64,000 nucleotides of DNA. It comes from Lonsdalea iberica. Its GTDB lineage: Bacteria > Pseudomonadota > Gammaproteobacteria > Enterobacterales > Enterobacteriaceae. The stretch covers positions 19,394 to 83,393 of the forward strand of contig NZ_LUTP01000015.1 in assembly GCF_002111585.1 (NCBI RefSeq), given 5' to 3'. Every line of letters starts with the position of its first letter. The first letter of the stretch is position 1. The notes beneath the pieces were generated by a model. It was not told the origin of the DNA. It worked only from the letters and a program-made list of their open reading frames with translations, and made no database searches. Below, piece by piece: positions 42,696-51,422 of this stretch. A program made the translations under genes and the position numbers.

Positions 42696-43985
42696 ATGAC
42701 TCGTCGCGCCATCGGCGTTAGTGAACGGCCACCGTTGTTACAAACCCTCCCGTTAAGCCTACAGCACCTGTTTGCCATGTTCGGCGCGACGGTGCTGGTT
42801 CCGATCCTGTTTAAAATCAATCCCGCCACCGTATTGCTGTTCAACGGTGTCGGGACGCTGAGCTATTTGCTGATCTGCAAAGGAAAAATACCTGCCTATC
42901 TGGGATCCAGTTTTGCGTTCATCTCTCCGGTGCTGTTGCTGCTACCGCTGGGCTACGAGCTGGCATTAGGCGGATTCATCATCTGCGGCGTCCTGTTTTG
43001 TCTGGTGGCGTTGATTGTCAAAAAAGCCGGGACCGCCTGGCTTTCGGTCATGTTCCCTCCCGCGGCGATGGGCGCTATCGTGGCGGTAATAGGACTGGAG
43101 CTGGCCAGCGTAGCGGCCGGGATGGCGGGACTGTTACCCGCCGACGGCGCGAGCGTCGATACCAAAGCCATGATCGTTTCGCTGGCGACGCTGGCTGTGA
43201 CGATTCTGGGATCGGTGATGTTTCGCGGTTTTCTGGCCATCATCCCTATTCTGGTCGGCGTATTAGCGGGGTACGCGCTATCCTTCTTTATGGGCATGGT
43301 GGATCTGACGCCGGTCGCACAGGCTCACTGGTTTGCTCTGCCGACATTCTATACGCCGCGTTTTGAGTGGTTCGCCGTGTTGTCCATTCTTCCGGCCGCG
43401 TTGGTGGTGATTGCCGAACACATCGGGCATTTGGTGGTCACGGCCAACATCGTCAAGAAAGATCTGATGCGCGATCCCGGGCTGCATCGTTCACTGTTCG
43501 CTAATGGGATCTCCACCGTTTTTTCCGGCTGTTTCGGTTCCACGCCGAACACGACCTATGGCGAGAACATTGGTGTATTAGCGTTGACCAAGGTCTACAG
43601 CACCTGGGTGATCGGCGGCGCTGCGGTGTTGGCTATCCTGCTGTCCTGCGTCGGTAAGCTGGCGGCGGCGATCCAGGCGGTCCCCGTGCCGGTGATGGGC
43701 GGCGTATCGCTGCTGCTGTATGGGGTGATTGCTGCGTCAGGTGTCCGGGTGTTGATCGAATCGAAGGTGAATTACGATAAAGCGCAAAACCTGATCCTGA
43801 CGGCGGTCATTTTGATCATTGGAGTCAGCGGCGCGAAGGTACACCTCGGTGCCGTCGAACTCAAAGGGATGGCGCTGGCGACGGTGGTGGGGATTTTCCT
43901 GAGCCTGCTGTTCCGCGTGATTTCTCTACTACGCAAGGAAGAAGTTGTACTTGATCCGGTAGATGAGGAAGAGCATTCCCATTAA
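42696..43985 (+). CDS. uraA: Uracil:proton symporter UraA
   Basis: Inner-membrane uracil importer of the NAT/NCS2 family, 429 residues as in E. coli. About 14 membrane segments; FGATVLVPILF and the NAT signature region (GSTPNTTYGENIGVLALT) are visible, with the substrate-site Glu in IAEHIGHLV and in NTTYGENIG. I chose the ATG at 42696 with AAAGGA upstream; the frame is open from 42657. It supplies uracil to Upp, its upstream neighbour. Confidence 0.98.
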   Translation: MTRRAIGVSERPPLLQTLPLSLQHLFAMFGATVLVPILFKINPATVLLFNGVGTLSYLLICKGKIPAYLGSSFAFISPVLLLLPLGYELALGGFIICGVLFCLVALIVKKAGTAWLSVMFPPAAMGAIVAVIGLELASVAAGMAGLLPADGASVDTKAMIVSLATLAVTILGSVMFRGFLAIIPILVGVLAGYALSFFMGMVDLTPVAQAHWFALPTFYTPRFEWFAVLSILPAALVVIAEHIGHLVVTANIVKKDLMRDPGLHRSLFANGISTVFSGCFGSTPNTTYGENIGVLALTKVYSTWVIGGAAVLAILLSCVGKLAAAIQAVPVPVMGGVSLLLYGVIAASGVRVLIESKVNYDKAQNLILTAVILIIGVSGAKVHLGAVELKGMALATVVGIFLSLLFRVISLLRKEEVVLDPVDEEEHSH

Positions 43986-44122
43986 TGTCGTGACAAATGT
44001 CGCCGCTGTCGCTAGCCGACGGCGGCGACTGACCCCGGCGGCAGGTGTGCTGTCGGTTCAACAGGGGAAAGTTTCTGTGATAGACTTGCCCCGTTTTCCT
44101 GCCCGTTAGGTTTGAGGTGCTT

Positions 44123-44824
44123 CTGAACACGCCGGCACAGCTTTCATTACCGCTCTATTTACCGGATGACGAAACGTTCGACAGTTTCTATCCCGGAGAA
44201 AACGCCTCGCTGCTGGCGGCGCTTCATTCGGCATTGACTCAGCGGCACGGCGGCTACATCTATTTCTGGTCTCGCCACGGCGGGGGCCGGAGTCATCTGC
44301 TGCATGCGGCCTGCGCCGAACTCTCTCGTAAAGACGAAGCCGTCGGCTATGTGCCGCTGGATAAGCGCGCCTATTTTGTGCCTGAGGTGCTGGACGGAAT
44401 GGAGCAGTTGGCGCTGGTCTGCATCGACAATATCGAGGCCATTGCGGGCGACGAAGAGTGGGAAATGGCGATGTTCAATCTCTATAACCGCATTCAGGAA
44501 GGCGGGCGCACGCGGTTGTTGATCACCGGCGATCGTCCGCCTCGCCAGCTTAATTTGCAGTTGCCTGACCTTGCGTCCCGGCTGGACTGGGGACAAATCT
44601 ATCGCTTACAGCCGCTGTCAGACGATGAAAAAGGCGAAGCCTTGCAACTGCGAGCCAGACTGCGCGGATTTGAGCTGCCGGAGGATGTCAGCCGCTTCCT
44701 GCTGAAACGGCTGGACCGCGAAATGCGGACGCTGTTTGTGACGTTAGACCAGCTCGACCACGCCTCGATCGCGGCGCAGCGCAAGCTGACCATCCCTTTC
44801 GTCAAAGAGACCCTCGACCTGTAG
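44123..44824 (+). CDS. hda: DnaA inactivator protein Hda
   Basis: AAA+ protein that, with the DNA-loaded beta clamp, stimulates ATP hydrolysis by DnaA (RIDA) and prevents over-initiation. The N-terminal clamp-binding motif is QLSLPL. A degenerate Walker A reads [12 protein letters not shown], followed by [11 protein letters not shown] (Walker B) and sensor [12 protein letters not shown] place the start at CTG 44123, giving 233 residues beginning [11 protein letters not shown], the E. coli length; GAGG lies 5 nt upstream. The GTG at 44117 overlaps that GAGG, and no ATG fits. From memory, E. coli hda also uses CUG. The gene converges on yfgD with a 6-bp gap. Confidence 0.93.
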   Translation: MNTPAQLSLPLYLPDDETFDSFYPGENASLLAALHSALTQRHGGYIYFWSRHGGGRSHLLHAACAELSRKDEAVGYVPLDKRAYFVPEVLDGMEQLALVCIDNIEAIAGDEEWEMAMFNLYNRIQEGGRTRLLITGDRPPRQLNLQLPDLASRLDWGQIYRLQPLSDDEKGEALQLRARLRGFELPEDVSRFLLKRLDREMRTLFVTLDQLDHASIAAQRKLTIPFVKETLDL

Positions 44825-44830
44825 CCTCCT

Positions 44831-45196
44831 TTATTTTCGCGGCAGGATCGCCAGCACGTTCTCCGACGGCCGGCCGAGCCGCGCCTGACCCTCGACCACG
44901 ACAATAGGGCGTTCTATTAATTTCGGATGGCTTGCCATCGCCTCAATCAGCTGAGCGTCGCTTAGCGTTTCGTCCGCCAGATGTAATTCCTGATAGAGCG
45001 CTTCGTTGCGGCGCATCAGTTCGCGCGCGTGGGTAAAGCCGAGCATTTGAAGAAGCGTGCCTAGCGTCTCGGCATCGAGCGGGGTATCCAGATAGCGGAT
45101 GATCTGTGGTTCGATGCCCTGCTGTCGCAGTAGCGCCAGCGTTTCCCGGCTCTTGGAGCAGCGTGGGTTGTGATATATCACCACTTGATCGTTCAT
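44831..45196 (-). CDS. yfgD: ArsC-family reductase YfgD
   Basis: Thioredoxin-fold arsenate-reductase-like protein, 121 residues from the chosen start. YHNPRCSKSRETLALL holds the single catalytic-type cysteine; LIERPIVV and the late RLGRPSENVL follow the ArsC pattern. I chose the ATG at 45196, with AAGGG 8 nt upstream, matching E. coli YfgD (119 residues); an ATG at 45217 overlaps the bepA stop but has no ribosome binding site. It is cotranscribed with bepA. Whether it reduces arsenate is unproven. Confidence 0.9.
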   Translation of the reverse strand: MNDQVVIYHNPRCSKSRETLALLRQQGIEPQIIRYLDTPLDAETLGTLLQMLGFTHARELMRRNEALYQELHLADETLSDAQLIEAMASHPKLIERPIVVVEGQARLGRPSENVLAILPRK

Positions 45197-45216
45197 TGCA
45201 TTATTCCCTTGAGTCA

Positions 45217-46680
45217 TCAGGATTTATCGTATTGCTGGAAGCGTTTTTGCAGCGTGCGCAGCTGATCGATGCGGGCATCGTAGCGCGCTTGATCCAGACT
45301 GCCGAGTTGGCTCTGGGCGCTGGCGTTGCTCAGCAGGCGGATGGCCTGATCCAGTTTGTCGTTCAGCGCCAGACTTTCTGCTCTCGCCGCCAGTTCTTCG
45401 CTGCGATTGCCCTGGTCTGCCGCCGCATGGGCGAGAAGATCCCAGCCATTGGGATCGCTGGGATGGGCGTAGGTGTACTTATGCAGGAGCCGGCTGGCGG
45501 CCGCGGCCTGATGGCCTTCCACATAGGCGTTCGCCAAATTGAGCTGCAACACCGGGTTGACCTGGGCGTCCGGAGTTTTCTGCAGGCGGGCGATGGCCTG
45601 CGACGCGCGCTGCTGCCCAATATCGATATCGGTCATCAGGTCCAGAAACCACGGGTCGGCGGGCGATTTGTCGAGCAAGGGCTGGAGCGCCGCGCGCGCG
45701 TTGTCATACTTCTTGGTCTGGTATGCCTGAATCGCCCGGCCATATTGCGCCGCCTCTCGCTCCCGTACATTGCCTTTTTCCCAGTTGCTTAGCAGCGTGG
45801 CGGCGATCGGGTTGTCATCCGACGCATACATCGTCAATACGCGAATACGTGCCAACAGGAAATCCTGCGACGAATGGACCGGCGTCGAGCGCATCTGGTT
45901 GGCGCGGTTTCGTGAGTCGGACAGCCGGCTTTCCGGCAAGGGGTGAGTGAGCAGCATTTCCGGCGGCGTGGTGGCATAGCGCGTTTGATCGGCCAGACGC
46001 TGAAGGAAATTAGGCATCGCCTGCGGATCGAATCCCGCGCGTTGCAGCACCTGAATGCCGATGCGATCGGCTTCCTGCTCGTTCGCCTGCGTGAAGCTAA
46101 TCACGCCTTGCTGCGCGCCCGCCAGCGTTCCGCTGAGCGCAGCCATTCCCATCTGAGGGTTCGCCATCGCCAGTAGGATCGACCCTAGCGCGCCCGCCCA
46201 GGTCAGCGGCGCGCTGCTTCTCTGTGACTCGATAGCGCGCGCCAGATGGCGTTGGGTAACGTGGGAGATTTCATGCGCCAGTACCGAGGCCAGTTCGCTT
46301 TCGTTCTCTACGTAGCGAAACAGACCGGAATGGATCACTACGTTGCCGCCGAAAAAGGCGAAAGCGTTGATCTCGTCGTTGTTGACCAGGAAGAAGTGAA
46401 ACGGCGTCCGCACAGAGTCTGCGGATTTGACCAGCCGGTTACCCAACTGGTTGATGTACTGTAAAAGCAGGGGATCGTTGACCAGCGGCGCGCCTGCACG
46501 CAGTTTGCGCAGATAGAAATCCCCCATCTCCAGTTCCTGATTGATGCTAAGCGTAGCGCCTGCCGTCGTGCCGATATCCGGCAGACGATCCTGAACGTCG
46601 GCGCTGCCGGCGACCGGGCTGCCGGCAAGCAGCGTTGTCGCCAGCATCGCCATAACCGTCTGGTGAAGTCGGTTTGCCAT
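45217..46680 (-). CDS. bepA: Beta-barrel assembly-enhancing protease BepA
   Basis: Periplasmic M48 zinc metalloprotease and chaperone that helps assemble or degrade LptD and other outer-membrane proteins. 487 residues, exactly E. coli length. A signal peptide ([20 protein letters not shown]) precedes the protease domain with HEISH (His136, Glu137, His140), and the third-ligand region EQEADRIGI. The C-terminal half is TPR repeats. I chose the ATG at 46680 with AAGGTGG upstream over a GTG at 46692. The E. coli neighbour perM is absent upstream. Confidence 0.96.
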   Translation of the reverse strand: MANRLHQTVMAMLATTLLAGSPVAGSADVQDRLPDIGTTAGATLSINQELEMGDFYLRKLRAGAPLVNDPLLLQYINQLGNRLVKSADSVRTPFHFFLVNNDEINAFAFFGGNVVIHSGLFRYVENESELASVLAHEISHVTQRHLARAIESQRSSAPLTWAGALGSILLAMANPQMGMAALSGTLAGAQQGVISFTQANEQEADRIGIQVLQRAGFDPQAMPNFLQRLADQTRYATTPPEMLLTHPLPESRLSDSRNRANQMRSTPVHSSQDFLLARIRVLTMYASDDNPIAATLLSNWEKGNVREREAAQYGRAIQAYQTKKYDNARAALQPLLDKSPADPWFLDLMTDIDIGQQRASQAIARLQKTPDAQVNPVLQLNLANAYVEGHQAAAASRLLHKYTYAHPSDPNGWDLLAHAAADQGNRSEELAARAESLALNDKLDQAIRLLSNASAQSQLGSLDQARYDARIDQLRTLQKRFQQYDKS

Positions 46681-46864
46681 TGTGCGTACCACCTTGTGAA
46701 CGGGGCGAAATCGTTATCATGGTTTTCATCTTAGCCAGAGGTCGCCTGCAAAGGAAACCCCAGGCATCAAAAGGCAGAATGAATGCAAGCGCGGAAGGTG
46801 TCGAAAGGGAAGATGGCCGGTACGAAGCGCGCGTACCGGCAGACCTGGTGAGCTCAGAAGACGA

Positions 46865-47332
46865 TTATTCGCCTTTCAGATAGCTGAGCACGATGTCATG
46901 GTGATTGCTGGTTTTGAAATTATCGAAGACGTTTTCTACTTTGCCTTCCGCGTCGATCAGGAAGCTGATGCGGTGGATACCGTCATAGGTTTTCCCCATG
47001 AAGGATTTCTCGCCCCAGACGCCGAATTGAGCGGCGACCTGATGGTCTTCATCCGCCAGCAGCGTAAAGTTCAGCAACTCTTTTTCCACGAAGCGGGACA
47101 GCTTTTCGGGTTTGTCCGTGCTAATGCCGAGGACTTCAACGCCGTAGTGCTTCAGGTCATCCATATTGTCGCGCAGACCGCAGGCTTGCACGGTGCAACC
47201 GGGCGTCATGGCTTTGGGATAGAAGTAAATTAAAACCCTCTGTCCCAGGAAGTCGGTTAAGTTAACAGGTTCGCCATCCTGATCGGGCAGGCTGAATTTG
47301 GGTGCGATATCGCCGGCTTTCAGTGTGGTCAT
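46865..47332 (-). CDS. bcp: Thiol peroxidase Bcp (peroxiredoxin Q)
   Basis: Thioredoxin-dependent atypical 2-Cys peroxiredoxin (155 residues). The peroxidatic and resolving cysteines lie in TPGCTVQACGLRD, five residues apart. LPDQDGEPVNLTDF and KSFMGKTYDGIHRISFL are family segments. I chose the ATG at 47332, with GGAG 7 nt upstream, over a GTG at 47335. It starts 2 nt after the gcvR stop, so the two genes form an operon as in E. coli. Confidence 0.96.
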   Translation of the reverse strand: MTTLKAGDIAPKFSLPDQDGEPVNLTDFLGQRVLIYFYPKAMTPGCTVQACGLRDNMDDLKHYGVEVLGISTDKPEKLSRFVEKELLNFTLLADEDHQVAAQFGVWGEKSFMGKTYDGIHRISFLIDAEGKVENVFDNFKTSNHHDIVLSYLKGE

Positions 47333-47334
47333 CA

Positions 47335-47904
47335 CTACTCTCCATCTCTCTTTGCGTGCTGTGGATAGTTCACCACGCTAATACTGCCTTGTGCTTGCAG
47401 TTCTGTACATAGCTGATGAAAGGCTGGCTCGATCATTGAGCCGTCCAGCGCGGCCGGACTGTGCGCGGTGATCTGAATGTACAGCTTCGGCAAAGCGTCT
47501 CCGATGGCTGGCTGAGTCTTTGAAACCAGTTCGGCGATGTTCATCCGGTGGGAGTCAAGCAGGTCGGTAAAACGCTCGATAATGTGTGGGGAATCAACCA
47601 CCTCCACCTTGATCCAAACCGTAGCGGGCATCGGCGGACGTGCGTGCGACTCTGTACGTTTCATGACGATCAACAGTTCCAGCTCGGCGCCGATGATGGG
47701 CAGCGTGGACTCAATCCGAGCGATGGCATTCCAACTGCCGGAAAGTAGCATGATAAAGGTGAACTCTTTGCCCAGCATGGCAAGACGGCTATCTTCAATG
47801 TTGCAGCCGCTGCTACTGACATGACGCGTAATCGTATTGACGATGCCGTTGCGATCGGCCCCCAGCGCGGTGATGACCAGATAGTGTTCTTGAGGGCTAG
47901 GCAA
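47335..47904 (-). CDS. gcvR: Glycine cleavage system transcriptional repressor GcvR
   Basis: Binds GcvA and blocks activation of gcvTHP when glycine is low. Two ACT domains (about residues 6-80 and 92-175): LVITALGADRNGIVNTITRH and the second VEVVDSPHIIERFTDLL. Length 189 (E. coli 190). The start is TTG, with AGGA 9 nt upstream. Divergent from dapA with a 147-bp gap. Confidence 0.93.
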   Translation of the reverse strand: MPSPQEHYLVITALGADRNGIVNTITRHVSSSGCNIEDSRLAMLGKEFTFIMLLSGSWNAIARIESTLPIIGAELELLIVMKRTESHARPPMPATVWIKVEVVDSPHIIERFTDLLDSHRMNIAELVSKTQPAIGDALPKLYIQITAHSPAALDGSMIEPAFHQLCTELQAQGSISVVNYPQHAKRDGE

Positions 47905-48051
47905 AATGGCGCTTCCTGTTCAATGTGTTGAGATCTACATGGTACACATAAAAAAAACCGGCTGCCAAGCGCAGACAACGGCGCTTGCGCGCTTGCTTTT
48001 GCATGGATGTCAAAAGTACCATGAGGCACTTGTTTTGGGAGGGGATGGCTA

Positions 48052-48930
48052 ATGTTTACGGGAAGTAGTGTTGCTCTGATTACACCGATGGACGCCAAAG
48101 GCGCGGTCGATCGCGCGGCTTTAAAAAAATTAATCGATTTTCATGTTGCTAGCGGAACATCGACGATTGTTTCGGTAGGGACCACCGGAGAGTCCGCCAC
48201 GCTCAGCCACGACGAGCATGGGGAGGTAGTGATGTTGACGCTCGACCTGTGCGACGGACGCATCCCTGTTATCGCCGGTACTGGCGCCAACTCCACGGCG
48301 GAAGCCATCTCCCTGACCCAACGCTTTAACGACAGCGGGATCGCGGGTTGTCTGACGGTGACGCCCTATTACAACCGCCCGACTCAGGAAGGGCTGTTCC
48401 AACACTTTAAAGCGATCGCCGAACATACCGACCTGCCTCAGATCCTCTATAATGTGCCCTCCCGTACCGGCTGCGACCTGATGCCGGAAACCGTCGCTCG
48501 CCTTGCCGCCATCAAAAATATTGTCGGAATTAAAGAGGCGACGGGGAACTTAAGCCGGGTAACTCAGATCCAAGCACTGGTTGATGACAGCTTCGTGTTG
48601 CTGAGCGGCAACGACGACGTCGGTCTGGACTTCATGCAGCTAGGCGGTCACGGGGTGATTTCCGTTACGGCGAACGTCGCCCCTCGTGAAATGGCGGAAA
48701 TGTGCTCGCTGGCCGCGCGAGGCAACTTTGTTGAAGCCCGTCGTCTTAACCAACGGTTGATGCCGCTTCATCAGAACCTGTTTGTAGAACCCAATCCGAT
48801 TCCGGTGAAGTGGGCCTGTAAGGCATTGGGATTGATAGCGACCGACACGCTGCGTCTGCCGATGACGCCTCTGACCGAAAAGGGTCGTGAGGCGGTAGGG
48901 CAGGCGTTGAAGCAGTCTGGTTTGCTGTAA
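48052..48930 (+). CDS. dapA: 4-hydroxy-tetrahydrodipicolinate synthase DapA
   Basis: Condenses pyruvate with aspartate semialdehyde, the first committed step towards diaminopimelate and lysine. 292 residues, as in E. coli. The Schiff-base lysine is Lys161 (GIKEATGN), Tyr133 lies in [10 protein letters not shown], and the GTTGESATL loop is intact. The ATG has GGAGGGG upstream. bamC follows after 16 nt in the same operon. With dapE at 55.3-56.4 kb the window holds two genes of the pathway. Confidence 0.98.
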   Translation: MFTGSSVALITPMDAKGAVDRAALKKLIDFHVASGTSTIVSVGTTGESATLSHDEHGEVVMLTLDLCDGRIPVIAGTGANSTAEAISLTQRFNDSGIAGCLTVTPYYNRPTQEGLFQHFKAIAEHTDLPQILYNVPSRTGCDLMPETVARLAAIKNIVGIKEATGNLSRVTQIQALVDDSFVLLSGNDDVGLDFMQLGGHGVISVTANVAPREMAEMCSLAARGNFVEARRLNQRLMPLHQNLFVEPNPIPVKWACKALGLIATDTLRLPMTPLTEKGREAVGQALKQSGLL

Positions 48931-48946
48931 TCGTTAGGGAGATTGA

Positions 48947-49987
48947 ATGAGTTCTTCATTGCAAAAGTCAATGGTGGCAACCGTGGTCAGCCTTTCGCTG
49001 ATCACGCTGCTGACAGCCTGTACCAACGATCAACGCTACAAGCGTCAGGTCAATGGTGATGAGTCCTACCTGCAGACGCCGGAGCACCGTGCGCTGAATG
49101 TCCCGTCCGGCATGATTCTGCCGTTGCAGAACGGTGACTACGATGTCCCGCCGATTAATCAAAACGGTCTGGTGGGTAAAAATCTGGATATTCGCCCACC
49201 GATGCAATCGCTGGCGCTGCTGAACGGGTCACGCGGTCAGGTGAGTGGAAATACGGCGACTCTGCTGCTGGAAAACAGCGCTCAGAACAGCCAGCTGTGG
49301 TCCCAGCTCATTCAGGTGATGCAGTCCAAAGGCTACACCATCGACAGCCGTCAGGATGCCAGCCAGACGCTGACCTCCGGCTGGATTAGTTGGAGTTCCG
49401 AAGAAGAAAAAGAACCGCCTTATCAGGCGCGTTATGAAGTGTCATTGAAGCCTCAGGGCTATCAGCTGGCGTTGGGCGTAAAACTCCTTGCCCTGCAGCA
49501 GAACAACGCAACGCTGGATGATGCCTTCCTGACGCAACGCTATACGAGCCAGATGATGAACTCGTTGTCCGATGGTCTGGAGAAAGCGGTGTCAGCCCGT
49601 GAAAATGCGCAGTCTCATCGCGGAACCCAGTCTCTGGATGTTCAGAGCGCCGCCGACGATGCCGGCCTGCCGTTGATCGTGGTGCGCGGAAGCTATGTTC
49701 AGGTCTGGGAGCGTCTGCCTAAGGCGCTGGAAAATAGCGGAATGACGGTGAACGATCGCAGCCGTCCTCAGGGTACGGTCTCTGTGACCTACCGCTCGCC
49801 GAGCCGCGACCATTGGGATTCGCTGGGTGCGAAAGATCCGCAGCTGACCAACGGAGATTATAAGTTGCAGGTCGGCGATCTCGGCAACCGCAGCAGCCTG
49901 CAGTTCATCGACTCGAAAGGTCATACGCTCACCCAGTCGCAAAACGACGCGTTGGTGGCGGTGTTCCAGGCAGCGTTTAATCGATAA
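48947..49987 (+). CDS. bamC: Outer membrane protein assembly factor BamC
   Basis: Lipoprotein of the BAM complex that inserts beta-barrel proteins. The signal ends in lipobox LLTAC with Cys25, followed by TNDQRYKRQVNGDESYL, the conserved unstructured segment that contacts BamD. Two helix-grip domains follow. Length 346 (E. coli 344). It lies 16 nt after dapA and is followed by a strong terminator. Confidence 0.96.
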   Translation: MSSSLQKSMVATVVSLSLITLLTACTNDQRYKRQVNGDESYLQTPEHRALNVPSGMILPLQNGDYDVPPINQNGLVGKNLDIRPPMQSLALLNGSRGQVSGNTATLLLENSAQNSQLWSQLIQVMQSKGYTIDSRQDASQTLTSGWISWSSEEEKEPPYQARYEVSLKPQGYQLALGVKLLALQQNNATLDDAFLTQRYTSQMMNSLSDGLEKAVSARENAQSHRGTQSLDVQSAADDAGLPLIVVRGSYVQVWERLPKALENSGMTVNDRSRPQGTVSVTYRSPSRDHWDSLGAKDPQLTNGDYKLQVGDLGNRSSLQFIDSKGHTLTQSQNDALVAVFQAAFNR

Positions 49988-49993
49988 GTGTTC

Positions 49994-50018
49994 AGGGCCG
50001 GTTAATCCGGCCCTTTTT
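49994..50018 (+). terminator. Intrinsic terminator of dapA-bamC
   Basis: GGGCCGG (49994-50000) and CCGGCCC (50006-50012) form a perfect 7-bp stem with a TTAAT loop and a run of six Ts. Confidence 0.92.
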
Positions 50019-50088
50019 TATTCTATTGTCAACGCGTTAACTATCACGGGCCATGCGCGGATGGCCCTCACTGTGTGGAGTAATAAAG

Positions 50089-50802
50089 ATGCAAAAGCTA
50101 GCTGAGTTGTATCGCGGAAAAGCGAAAACGGTTTACACCACAGAAGATCCCGATCTGCTGGTGCTGCAGTTTCGCAATGATACGTCAGCGTTAGATGGTC
50201 AGCGCATTGAGCAGTTTGATCGTAAAGGAATGGTGAACAACAAGTTCAACCACTTCATTATGAGCAAGCTGGAAGAAGCGGGTATTCCGACTCAGATGGA
50301 GCGTCTGCTGTCCGATACCGAAGTGCTGGTAAAAAAACTGGATATGGTGCCGGTCGAATGCGTGATCCGTAACCGTGCCGCTGGCTCGCTGGTGAAACGT
50401 CTGGGCATCGAAGAAGGCGAAATGCTGAATCCGCCGCTATTCGACCTGTTCCTGAAGAACGACGCCATGCATGACCCTATGGTCAACGAATCGTACTGCG
50501 AAACCTTTGGTTGGGTGAGCGAAAAGCATTTGGCGCGCATGAAGGCCCTGAGCTATCAGGCGAATGACGTTCTCAGCAAGCTGTTTGACGACGCCGGACT
50601 GATCCTGGTGGACTTCAAACTGGAGTTTGGTCTGTTCAAAGGCGAAGTGGTGCTGGGCGACGAGTTCTCGCCGGATGGCAGCCGTCTGTGGGACAAAAAC
50701 ACGCTGGATAAGATGGATAAAGACCGTTTCCGTCAGAGCCTGGGCGGCGTGATTGAAGCCTATGAAGAAGTGGCTCGCCGTATCGGCGTTTCTTTAGACT
50801 AA
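50089..50802 (+). CDS. purC: SAICAR synthetase PurC
   Basis: Phosphoribosylaminoimidazole-succinocarboxamide synthase, eighth step of purine synthesis. 237 residues as in E. coli. [16 protein letters not shown] is the nucleotide-binding start; [15 protein letters not shown] and [16 protein letters not shown] are family signatures. I chose the ATG at 50089 with GGAG upstream. A GC hairpin follows. Confidence 0.97.
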   Translation: MQKLAELYRGKAKTVYTTEDPDLLVLQFRNDTSALDGQRIEQFDRKGMVNNKFNHFIMSKLEEAGIPTQMERLLSDTEVLVKKLDMVPVECVIRNRAAGSLVKRLGIEEGEMLNPPLFDLFLKNDAMHDPMVNESYCETFGWVSEKHLARMKALSYQANDVLSKLFDDAGLILVDFKLEFGLFKGEVVLGDEFSPDGSRLWDKNTLDKMDKDRFRQSLGGVIEAYEEVARRIGVSLD

Positions 50803-50823
50803 AAAAGCAATCGTTTCCGTTGC

Positions 50824-50850
50824 GCCGTCAGGAACGCAAAACCTGACGGC
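50824..50850 (+). terminator. Probable terminator hairpin after purC
   Basis: GCCGTCAGG and CCTGACGGC form a perfect 9-bp stem with a 9-nt loop; only CCTCTC follows, so the T-tract is poor. Confidence 0.55.
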
Positions 50851-50962
50851 CCTCTCATCGTTCAACGCTACCCTCACTCCGCCTGAGATTGAACGCCGGT
50901 CCCATCACGATCGGTGGTATTATTGCCCGCCGTATTTTCTGTTTTCCCCGCAAGGAATTTTC

Positions 50963-51418
50963 ATGGCCTATTTAGACCCAACGCTATTAATTCTTCTGGC
51001 GCTGGCCGCGCTCGGCATCATCAGTCACAACATGACGGTGACGCTGGCCATTCTGGCGCTGCTGGCGGTGCGCATCACGCCGTTAAACCACTATTTCCCC
51101 TGGGTGGAGAAATACGGTCTGACCATTGGCGTACTAGTGTTGACGATAGGGGTGATGGCGCCCATCGCCAGCGGAAAAATCAGCGCGGGAGAGGTCATGC
51201 ATTCGTTCCTGCACTGGAAATCGTTGTTGGCGGTGTTGATCGGCGTGATGGTTTCCTGGCTTGGGGGGCGCGGTGTTGCGCTGATGACGAGCCAACCTTC
51301 TGTCGTGGCCGGATTGTTGGTGGGCACGGTGATGGGCGTCGCGTTATTCCGTGGCGTCCCGGTCGGTCCGCTGATTGCCGCCGGGTTGCTGTCGTTGCTG
51401 GTCGGTAAAGGCGGCTGA
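50963..51418 (+). CDS. DUF441 (UPF0756, YeaL-like) membrane protein
   Basis: A 151-residue inner-membrane protein with about four helices: [26 protein letters not shown], a central pair around [13 protein letters not shown] and [14 protein letters not shown], and a C-terminal [15 protein letters not shown]. It fits the DUF441/YeaL family, whose function is unknown. AAGGA precedes the ATG. In E. coli the gene ypfJ occupies this spot, whereas yeaL lies elsewhere. tmcA begins a few bases after the stop, so they are probably cotranscribed. Confidence 0.9.
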   Translation: MAYLDPTLLILLALAALGIISHNMTVTLAILALLAVRITPLNHYFPWVEKYGLTIGVLVLTIGVMAPIASGKISAGEVMHSFLHWKSLLAVLIGVMVSWLGGRGVALMTSQPSVVAGLLVGTVMGVALFRGVPVGPLIAAGLLSLLVGKGG

Positions 51419-51422
51419 CGTT

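Noticed and set aside
43999..44029. Hairpin GTCGCCGC/GCGGCGAC after uraA as a terminator
   Set aside because: The 8-bp stem is real but has a 15-nt loop and no T-run, so it is not convincing as an intrinsic terminator.
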